64,000 nt of DNA from Prochlorococcus marinus XMU1412 (GTDB lineage: Bacteria; Cyanobacteriota; Cyanobacteriia; PCC-6307; Cyanobiaceae). Every line of letters starts with the position of its first letter. Position 1 is the stretch's first letter. The notes beneath the pieces are model-generated. The model worked only from the letters and a program-made list of their open reading frames with translations. It was not told the DNA's origin and did not search any database. The DNA is taken from assembly GCF_017696315.1 (NCBI RefSeq), contig NZ_JAAORJ010000002.1, forward strand, positions 62,001 to 126,000, given 5' to 3'. The translations under genes were made by a program, and so were the position numbers. This document shows positions 58,238 to 64,000 of the stretch, in pieces.

Positions 58238-58375
58238 CTATCCCATATTTAATAATTCTTTGAAAATGAGGCAATAATCACCACGGTGTAATGAAACAAA
58301 ACATCGTTTAATGTCAGCAAAATGAAATTTATTTAACTTATTTGAATTTAAAAATACTTGTTTATTTGATAGAAC
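58238..58375 (-). other. Start-less open frame, possible small gene or remnant
   Basis: The minus strand is open for 45 codons from the stop at 58376-58378 to the TAG at 58238. Its second half reads ADIKRCFVSLHRGDYCLIF followed by KELLNMG, which looks like coding sequence with mixed hydrophobic and charged residues and varied codons. No ATG, GTG or TTG occurs in the first 40 codons. It is either a gene using a rare start, a decayed gene, or chance. It lies 13 bases upstream of the 58-residue frame on the same strand. Confidence 0.35.
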
Positions 58376-58451
58376 TTATATCTCTGAGAATAATTTTTCT
58401 TCATTAAATCTACCTTCTTTACTCTTGTCTTGCCCTTGGAATAATTTTTGT

Positions 58452-58474
58452 TTAGTAATAGTTAGGATTACTAA
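58452..58474. promoter_or_regulatory. Inverted repeat upstream of pcb
   Basis: TTAGTAA (58452-58458) and TTACTAA (58468-58474) form a perfect 7-bp dyad with a nine-base spacer. It lies about 40 bases upstream of the candidate pcb -10 sequence TATAAA (58514-58519). It could be a regulator-binding site or, if transcription starts earlier, a leader hairpin. Confidence 0.4.
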
Positions 58475-58554
58475 CCTTTACAATTTTGTTATGAATTCAA
58501 CTGTTTGGTGAAATATAAAGTATTCTCAAAACGTTTAAGCTAATCAATTCCTAA

Positions 58555-59613
58555 ATGCAAACCTATGGAAATCCAGATACTACCTATGGATGGTGGGCTG
58601 GTAATTCAGGTGTAGCAAATCGCTCAGGAAAATTCATTGCTGCTCATGTAGCTCATGCAGGATTAATTGTTTTCTGGGCGGGTGCATTCACCCTTTTTGA
58701 ACTTTCACGATTTGACCCAAGCGTCCCAATGGGTCATCAACCTCTAATCGTTCTTCCCCACTTAGCAACTCTTGGAATAGGGTTTGATGCTAATGGTGTT
58801 GCGATGGGAGATACTAAACCTGTTCTTGCGATAGCAATAGTTCACTTAGTTTCTTCTATGGTTTTAGCAGCCGGAGGACTTTTACACTCTTTACTTCTTC
58901 CTGGAAATCTAGAAGATTCTGATGTAGCAAGAGCTAGAAAATTCAATATTGAATGGGATAATCCAGACAAATTGACATTTATTCTTGGTCACCATTTAAT
59001 TATTCTCGGTTTCGCAGTTATCGCTTTTGTTGAATGGGCAAGGGTTCATGGAATTTATGATCCAGCTATTGGTTCTGTAAGACAAGTTGAGTATGAATTA
59101 AATTTGGCCAAAATTTGGAATCACCAAACAGACTTTTTGACTATTGATAGCCTTGAAGAAGTAATGGGAGGCCATGCTTTTCTTGCTTTCGTTGAGATCA
59201 CTGGTGGTGCTTGGCATATTGCTACTAAGCAAGTTGGTGAATATACCAAATTTAAAGGTAAAGGACTTCTCTCTGCAGAAGCTGTTCTCTCATGGTCACT
59301 AGCTGGAATAGGCTGGATGGCTATTATTGCAGCCTTCTGGAGTGCAGCTAACACAACAGTTTATCCAACTGAATTCTTTGGTGAACCACTTGAATTGAAG
59401 TTTAGTATTTCTCCTTATTGGGTAGATACCGTTGATCTTCCTGATGGTGAGTACACTTCAAGGGCTTGGTTAGCTAATGTTCATTACTATTTTGGATTCT
59501 TCTTTATTCAAGGTCATCTATGGCACGCTTTAAGAGCACTAGGCTTTGATTTCAAGAGAGTTACAAACGCTATCAGTAATATTGATAGTGCAACAGTTAC
59601 TCTTAAAGATTAA
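58555..59613 (+). CDS. pcbA: Divinyl chlorophyll a/b-binding light-harvesting protein Pcb
   Basis: Pcb is the membrane antenna of Prochlorococcus, related to IsiA and CP43. The 352-residue protein starts with [21 protein letters not shown] and has six hydrophobic helices with chlorophyll-ligand histidines in [64 protein letters not shown] and [20 protein letters not shown]. It lacks the large lumenal loop of CP43. Only one copy is present in the window. It has a long gene-poor upstream region and a strong terminator downstream, as expected for a highly expressed single-gene transcript. Confidence 0.97.
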   Translation: MQTYGNPDTTYGWWAGNSGVANRSGKFIAAHVAHAGLIVFWAGAFTLFELSRFDPSVPMGHQPLIVLPHLATLGIGFDANGVAMGDTKPVLAIAIVHLVSSMVLAAGGLLHSLLLPGNLEDSDVARARKFNIEWDNPDKLTFILGHHLIILGFAVIAFVEWARVHGIYDPAIGSVRQVEYELNLAKIWNHQTDFLTIDSLEEVMGGHAFLAFVEITGGAWHIATKQVGEYTKFKGKGLLSAEAVLSWSLAGIGWMAIIAAFWSAANTTVYPTEFFGEPLELKFSISPYWVDTVDLPDGEYTSRAWLANVHYYFGFFFIQGHLWHALRALGFDFKRVTNAISNIDSATVTLKD

Positions 59614-59638
59614 TTTTTAAATTCTTCTTACCAATATC

Positions 59639-59667
59639 AAAAGGCTCCTCTTACCGGAGCCTTTTTT
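59639..59667 (+). terminator. Rho-independent terminator of pcb
   Basis: AAAAGGCTCC (59639-59648) pairs with GGAGCCTTTT (59656-59665) around a seven-base loop, and the T-run continues to 59667. It lies 26 bases after the pcb stop. This is the clearest G+C-rich hairpin with a T-tract in the window. Confidence 0.93.
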
Positions 59668-59707
59668 ATTTGAAAAATTTTGTTTATTAATTTAGATTTA
59701 GAGTTAT

Positions 59708-61096
59708 ATGTTTTTGAAATCATTGAATATTTTTTCGATACAGAATAAAGATATTTTTTCAAATTCTCTATTGATAAGTTTTTTTGGATTGTTAATTATA
59801 TTTTTTTTGTTGATTTTTGGAAGGAAATTTAAACTAGCTGTTCAACTCGAGAGATTTGGATTGCCGATAGCAGTCATATCAGGAATTTTAGGTATATCTA
59901 TAGGCCCTTTTGGTGCGATACACTTTTTACCAAAAGAAACAATAAATGTTTGGAGTAATTTTCCTACTCCTCTTTTATCATTAGTCTTCGCAACTTTAAT
60001 GATGGGAAGACCTATACCGAATATAAATGGTTTAGTTAAACCGATTTTTAATCAATTTCTATTAGCTCTTTCACTAGGTTTCGGACAATTTTTTGTCGGT
60101 GGCCTTGTTGTCAAATATTTTCTGCCTCCATCTATGGAAGCAAATCCTCTAATGGGTTGTTTAATAGAGGTAGGTTTTGAGGGCGGTCATGGAGCTGCAT
60201 CAATAATCGGTGAAAGTTTTAATAAACTAGGTTTCCCAAATGGTTTAGATCTTGGTTTGGCTATGGCAACAATGGGTCTTTTATCCTCTTCAATATTGGG
60301 TAGCATATTCATCTTCCTTGGTAGAACTTTAGGTCTTTCAGATACTGAGGAAATTCTTGAACAAAAAGATACTTTAAAGGGAAAAAATAAGACAGGAATT
60401 TTTGCAGATTTAAAAATTTTAATAATAAATCTTGGATTCTCTGGGTTGGCAATTTCTTTTGGTATTTTGCTACTTAAATTTTTAAGGTATATTTCAAGTT
60501 CTTTTGGAGATTTTTCGAAGGAAATTATTTTTTCACTACCAGTATTCCCTTTTATCCTTATAGGTTCGCTCCTTATAAGATATATTTTAGAGAAAACCAA
60601 AAATACAGAATTTATTTCAAATATTCTGCAAAGGGAGATTGGTATTTTATCCACAGATTTGTTGATTTTTACAGCTATGGCGAGTTTAGATATCGCAGTT
60701 GTTTTTGATAATTGGATACTTATTTTAGTGTTTACTATTTTCGGTTTATTTTGGAATTTATTCTGCATTGCTTATTTCGCATACTTTATTTTTGATGATT
60801 ATTGGTTTGAAAAAAGCTTGATAGAGTTTGGGAATTCTACAGGTGTAGTAGCTTCTGGGTTACTTCTTTTAAGGCTTGCAGATCCTAAAAATATTTCTAA
60901 GACTTTACCAATTTTTACCTCAAAACAGCTTTTCGCTCAGTTAATTCTTTCTGGAGGACTATTTACAGTTCTTGCACCATTAATGATTTCTAAAATTGGG
61001 TTAGATTATTGGACAGAAATTTGTGCCCTAATTACATTCGCAATTCTCTTAATTGCATTGATTTTTAATAAAGTAGAGATGAAAAAGTTTCAATAA
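59708..61096 (+). CDS. GltS-like sodium/glutamate symporter family protein
   Basis: The 462-residue membrane protein has about 11 to 13 hydrophobic helices. The two re-entrant signature regions resemble those of the GltS family: LIEVGFEGGHGAASIIGESFNKLGF in the first half and LIEFGNSTGVVASGLLLLRLADP in the second half. In Synechocystis a GltS protein imports glutamate with sodium. The substrate here is inferred. It starts 40 bases after the pcb terminator and is probably a separate transcript. Confidence 0.82.
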   Translation: MFLKSLNIFSIQNKDIFSNSLLISFFGLLIIFFLLIFGRKFKLAVQLERFGLPIAVISGILGISIGPFGAIHFLPKETINVWSNFPTPLLSLVFATLMMGRPIPNINGLVKPIFNQFLLALSLGFGQFFVGGLVVKYFLPPSMEANPLMGCLIEVGFEGGHGAASIIGESFNKLGFPNGLDLGLAMATMGLLSSSILGSIFIFLGRTLGLSDTEEILEQKDTLKGKNKTGIFADLKILIINLGFSGLAISFGILLLKFLRYISSSFGDFSKEIIFSLPVFPFILIGSLLIRYILEKTKNTEFISNILQREIGILSTDLLIFTAMASLDIAVVFDNWILILVFTIFGLFWNLFCIAYFAYFIFDDYWFEKSLIEFGNSTGVVASGLLLLRLADPKNISKTLPIFTSKQLFAQLILSGGLFTVLAPLMISKIGLDYWTEICALITFAILLIALIFNKVEMKKFQ

Positions 61097-61132
61097 GAAC
61101 CCTAGAATAGTATTAGCCTAAATTTTATTTTA

Positions 61133-61390
61133 ATGTCATTTACTCCCTACGATATTCCACCTCAAGAAAATAAAGGGAAGTGGTTTAGGAGTCATTTACT
61201 CGGAAGGGAAATCGAACTAGGAGAATTGTATAGTCTTGGATCAAATGATTTAGATTTGCTAATGGCGGAGACTGCAGAAATTAGAAGCGATCTTGATTTT
61301 AAGGAAAGAAATATTGGGAAATTTAGGACTGCAGGATATTTTTTGGAGTTAGCAAGAATAATTGAAAAAAGGAAGTTGTTAGAAAGTTAA
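61133..61390 (+). CDS. Small conserved-looking cytosolic protein
   Basis: Not recognised. The 85 residues are acidic and well-mixed, with ENKGKWFRSHLLGREIELGELY near the N-terminus, LMAETAEIRSDLDFKERNIGKF in the middle and a C-terminal helix FLELARIIEKRKLLES. There is no signal or membrane segment. It follows the GltS-like gene after 36 bases. Its last 12 bases overlap the 3' end of the convergent GST gene. Confidence 0.65.
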   Translation: MSFTPYDIPPQENKGKWFRSHLLGREIELGELYSLGSNDLDLLMAETAEIRSDLDFKERNIGKFRTAGYFLELARIIEKRKLLES

Positions 61391-62047
61391 ATTAGAAGGA
61401 AAATAATTCTTTGTATAATTTGGTTCCCATAATTCGTATTTATACATTAAGGTTTTAAATTCTTTATTATTCTCAAATGAATCTAACCAGTTTTTTATCG
61501 AGGGTTCAAAATAATTTATCCTTTTTTGACTTTCACAAGCGATTCTAAATTGTCTTACAAAAGGCCAAACAGACCAATCAGCGATTGTGGGGCTATCTCC
61601 GAAAAAATATTTGTTTTCTGCAAGTAGTTCGTTCCATCTCTTTAGAATTTTAATAGCATTTGTGAAATGAAATTCTTCATCACTATCTTTATATCTTGTG
61701 GCATATTTAAATCGATCTAAATGATATTTGAATTCTTTATCGTTTTCATTAATTATTTCAAAAATAGCTTCCTTTTTGTTCTCAGGAAAATAAATTAATT
61801 TGATGTTTTCCTTTTTCGACTCTGAGAGAGCCCACAGGATGATTTCAAGACTTTCTTCAATAACTTCACTATTTTTTTTTATAAGAATTGGAACCGTTTT
61901 CGTCTTTGAATTTTTTAAAAAATCTAGAGGTTTATTTTTTAAGTCAATTTCTCTTATCTCTACTTTTATTTCGCAAATTAACAGGGACCATCTTGCACGA
62001 ATTGCATATGGACATCTTCGAAATGAATATAAAATATCGTTTTTCAT
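61379..62047 (-). CDS. Glutathione S-transferase family protein
   Basis: The 222-residue protein has an N-terminal thioredoxin-like domain with RRCPYAIRARWSLL (C12-P-Y-A), the TVPILIK cis-proline segment and the EESLEIILWAL glutathione-binding helix, then an all-helical C-terminal domain with SPTIADWSVWPFVRQF. The CPYA motif suggests an omega- or glutaredoxin-like GST with thiol-transferase chemistry. It is divergent from the GIY-YIG gene. Confidence 0.87.
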   Translation of the reverse strand: MKNDILYSFRRCPYAIRARWSLLICEIKVEIREIDLKNKPLDFLKNSKTKTVPILIKKNSEVIEESLEIILWALSESKKENIKLIYFPENKKEAIFEIINENDKEFKYHLDRFKYATRYKDSDEEFHFTNAIKILKRWNELLAENKYFFGDSPTIADWSVWPFVRQFRIACESQKRINYFEPSIKNWLDSFENNKEFKTLMYKYELWEPNYTKNYFPSNLTF

Positions 62048-62121
62048 ATTGTAAAAACTTTTAATTTCCCTAATTCTTTTAGTATTATCTAAATAGGAAT
62101 AGTATTAATCTTACAACGCAA

Positions 62122-62664
62122 ATGTCGGGATATGTTTACCTTATTAGAGTAGGAGACCTTTATAGGATTGGGAAAACGGATAATCTTGAAAAGAAAATTA
62201 AAAAATTAAAGCCAGATGAATTATTAACATCAATTATGACTAAGGAGCCAGAAACTCTTGAAGCAAGATTACTAAGAAAATATAAGTCGCAAAGAATTCC
62301 TGAAACTGGTTATTTAAAGCTTTCTAAAAGACAAATTAGAGAATGTAAAAAGCAATTTGAATTAAAGGGTAGCTTACCTCACACTTTAGATGCTGAAGTT
62401 TCTATAACTCTATTTGCATCTTTTTTATTGTTTTCATTAGGTTCTTTTATTTTTAATTATTTAAATTTTGGATTTGTAAGATCTATATCTTATTCTTTCG
62501 GAATTGCATCTCTACCAATGGTTATATTATTTATTACAGGTAGTTTTGGCGGATACTTTTCTGAAGATTTATCTCTTTTCTCATTGTTAACTAATCGAAT
62601 AAAAGGTTTATTTATTGCAATTGCAATGCTTTCAATGGCTTACTTAATTTTTAATTTAGGTTAA
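62122..62664 (+). CDS. GIY-YIG-like domain fused to a membrane segment
   Basis: The 180-residue protein starts with a GIY-YIG-like fold: GYVYLIRVGDLYRIGKT (3-19), a helix NLEKKIKKL and the putative acidic helix TLEARLLRKY. It belongs near the T5orf172/MUG113 branch. About three hydrophobic helices follow (roughly 93-112, 117-140 and 158-178). The catalytic Arg normally found after the second motif appears as Lys (EKKIKKL), so nuclease activity is uncertain. Its stop region overlaps the convergent SDR gene by four bases. Confidence 0.78.
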   Translation: MSGYVYLIRVGDLYRIGKTDNLEKKIKKLKPDELLTSIMTKEPETLEARLLRKYKSQRIPETGYLKLSKRQIRECKKQFELKGSLPHTLDAEVSITLFASFLLFSLGSFIFNYLNFGFVRSISYSFGIASLPMVILFITGSFGGYFSEDLSLFSLLTNRIKGLFIAIAMLSMAYLIFNLG

Positions 62665-63368
62665 ATTTCATAGTTACAATTTAAGGCGATTTCAAATGGA
62701 ACTGATTGAGTAGGTAATTTAAGAATAGTTGAGCATATTTCAGCAATATCTTCAGGTTGTGTCATGCTTGATTTGTCTAAAGAAGAGATATTTTGGGCCA
62801 TTTTTGTATTAACCCAGCTTGGGCAAATTGCAGAAATCCTTATATTTTTATCCCAACCTTTATTTTTCATAGTTTGGCATAATCCCATCAAAGCAAACTT
62901 TGAAGAAGAATAAGCGGCTAAATCACCTTTGGATCTTTTCCCACTCATTGAAACTAAAACAATAATTCTTCCTCTTCCAGATGTACATAAATGATCCCAA
63001 GAAAGCCTACATAAATGCCAAATTGCTAAAAAATTGATATTTAATGTATTTAAAATATCTTCTTCATCACCATCTTTGTATAAGAAAGGAACTTTCGATA
63101 ATACTCCAGAACAATTTATTACTGAATCAAATCCTCCAAATTCATCTACGGTATTCTTTATCCAATTTTCAGCTGTAATTTTTTTTAAAGCATCATAGTG
63201 GTTGATTATAATTTTCCCTTTTGGCCATTTTTTTGGATCAATAGCGCTTCCTTTTAATGATTCTAAATCTCTTATGCCTATACTAATTCTATTGCCTTCT
63301 TTTAATTCTTTATGTGCAATATTTAGTCCAATACCTCTGCTGGCTCCACTTATTAATATGGTTCTCAT
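62661..63368 (-). CDS. Short-chain dehydrogenase/reductase
   Basis: This classical SDR has 235 residues. The cofactor motif is SGASRGIG (7-14), the NCSG strand is at 85-88, and the catalytic set is S140 or S142 with YSSSK (Y153, K157). After the catalytic helix comes ICPSWVNTKMA, typical of the family. The residue after the second strand (GIRDLES) suggests NADP preference, which is a weak inference. Substrate unknown. It lies seven bases downstream of the lycopene cyclase gene on the same strand. Confidence 0.88.
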   Translation of the reverse strand: MRTILISGASRGIGLNIAHKELKEGNRISIGIRDLESLKGSAIDPKKWPKGKIIINHYDALKKITAENWIKNTVDEFGGFDSVINCSGVLSKVPFLYKDGDEEDILNTLNINFLAIWHLCRLSWDHLCTSGRGRIIVLVSMSGKRSKGDLAAYSSSKFALMGLCQTMKNKGWDKNIRISAICPSWVNTKMAQNISSLDKSSMTQPEDIAEICSTILKLPTQSVPFEIALNCNYEI

Positions 63369-63375
63369 TTTTTAA

Positions 63376-64000
63376 CTATATGTTTGGAAATATTATCCTA
63401 AGTAACATTTTGAATTCTCTTCCATGCATAATCATAAGACCTTTCTTTACACTCCATGGAGCCTTTATAAACATTACGCACATAGCATATACAATCTCTT
63501 TTAAAGAAAGAGTATCAGTTAGAAACCCATACCATTGATTTTTAGGTAGTTGGAAAAAACTGCCAAAAAATTCTCTCAATAGTTTCTCATCAAACCTCAT
63601 GAGTTTTTCTAATCCAAATTGGTAAAGTGATTTCTTCCTAATTAATTCTTTTGACCATAAAGCTTCCCAACCTTTTCTAGCAATATGATAGGTACTCAGA
63701 TTTTTGTTTTTAATTGCTTCTGAGACTGCCTTAGCAACAAGTGGAGCTCTTCTTAAAACATTACCAATTAAATATCCAGATGCAGGATGTACCATTGAAG
63801 CAGCACCACCATATCCAAGTATTTGTTGTTTGAAATCTGGTATTGGCATATTCATGGGGAGAAATAAGCCAAGCTCTTCATGCTGCATGCTTGTGATTGA
63901 TATATTTCTATAAGAAAGTCTCTTCTCTAGTCTCTCTTTCAAATTTTCCATTGTTAGAGGATTAACTAAACCAAGAGATGTCTCTTCAAGAAAATATTTT
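63376..64000 (-). CDS. crtL: Lycopene cyclase, C-terminal part (runs off the right edge)
   Basis: The frame is open to the end of the window on the minus strand. Upstream of the first internal ATG (63951) it reads FLEETSL, a hallmark of CrtL-type lycopene cyclases, so that Met is not the true start. Downstream are LPMNMPIP, GYGGAASMVHPASGYLIGNVLRRAP and FGSFFQLP, all typical of beta and epsilon cyclases. The enzyme forms the rings of carotenes. From the gene order next to pcb I recall this position as the epsilon/beta cyclase of Prochlorococcus, but the subtype cannot be set from this fragment. Confidence 0.88.
   Translation of the reverse strand, partial: KYFLEETSLGLVNPLTMENLKERLEKRLSYRNISITSMQHEELGLFLPMNMPIPDFKQQILGYGGAASMVHPASGYLIGNVLRRAPLVAKAVSEAIKNKNLSTYHIARKGWEALWSKELIRKKSLYQFGLEKLMRFDEKLLREFFGSFFQLPKNQWYGFLTDTLSLKEIVYAMCVMFIKAPWSVKKGLMIMHGREFKMLLRIIFPNI

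Larger units (their letters stand above)
58225..58554. other. 330-base region upstream of pcb
   Basis: This is the only stretch over 300 bases without an obvious gene. It contains an open frame on the minus strand at 58238-58375 without a standard start codon, a 7-bp inverted repeat at 58452-58474, and a TATAAA at 58514-58519 that could be the pcb -10 box. It should hold the pcb promoter and leader. Confidence 0.6.

Noticed and set aside
60187-60768. 193-codon frame on the minus strand inside the GltS-like gene
   Set aside because: It is antisense to hydrophobic helices of the symporter, and its Lys/Ile/Ser-rich product is the typical mirror of such A+T-rich membrane coding sequence.
1-64000. 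Mobile elements, prophage, genomic island, CRISPR array or restriction-modification system
   Set aside because: I found no transposase, integrase, direct-repeat array, methyltransferase/restriction pair or att-like tRNA duplication. The single tRNA gene is flanked by core genes.

Overview
The window looks like a stretch of core chromosome from a high-light-adapted Prochlorococcus or a very close relative. The DNA is strongly A+T rich and intergenic gaps are short. It carries pcb (the Prochlorococcus chlorophyll a/b antenna protein), plastocyanin, NDH-1 subunits of the cyanobacterial type (ndhL, ndhD), cyAbrB and several families confined to cyanobacteria (Ycf51-like, DUF3007, DUF760, DUF4336, DUF3721). 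I see no transposase, integrase, phage gene, CRISPR array or rRNA.

Layout. 113-1705 (+): tRNA-Leu(UAA), ndhL, a DUF3007 protein and trpA. 1773-5753: cyAbrB, a YciI-like protein, an HTH protein with a YkvA-like membrane protein, a group 2 sigma factor, hisIE and a divergent QueD-like protein. 5803-16097 (mostly -): clpB, petE, an SDR with hemE, glgB, a CocE-type hydrolase, a small secreted protein, a DUF4332 protein and a Ycf51-like protein. 16150-22458 (+): a very long TamB-like protein, proA, folB and a lipase-like protein. 22451-31520 (-): an M3 peptidase, ndhD, thrB, glk, thrS, trpS and a small Arg/Gly-rich protein. 31686-36762 (+): a YcjF-like membrane protein, then a three-gene manganese-type ABC transporter overlapping a DUF4336 gene. 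36769-46924: DUF760, lepB, menD, menB, glgA, murF, glmU, an MnmC2-like methyltransferase and aroA. 47047-55207: comB, a nitrilase-family amidase, a cell-wall amidase, murI, a long-chain prenyl synthase, acs, a DUF1350 protein and a DEDDh exonuclease. 55238-64000: a glycine-periodic DUF3721 protein, hisS, several small proteins, pcb with a clear terminator, a GltS-like carrier, a GST, a GIY-YIG/membrane protein, an SDR and the 3' part of a lycopene cyclase that runs off the right edge.

Together the genes cover light harvesting and electron transport (pcb, petE, ndhL, ndhD, and phylloquinone synthesis by menD/menB), glycogen turnover (glgA, glgB, glk), amino acid synthesis (trpA, hisIE, proA, thrB, aroA), cell-wall building (murF, glmU, murI, amidase), tetrapyrrole and isoprenoid synthesis (hemE, prenyl synthase, lycopene cyclase), tRNA charging (thrS, trpS, hisS) and metal uptake. 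Nothing amounts to a clear new multi-gene system. The least explained items are the pentad-glycine DUF3721 protein, the small ORFs and inverted repeat upstream of pcb, the QueD-like protein with an altered metal site, and the membrane-anchored GIY-YIG protein. Functions are assigned from recognisable motifs by eye; no database search was run.
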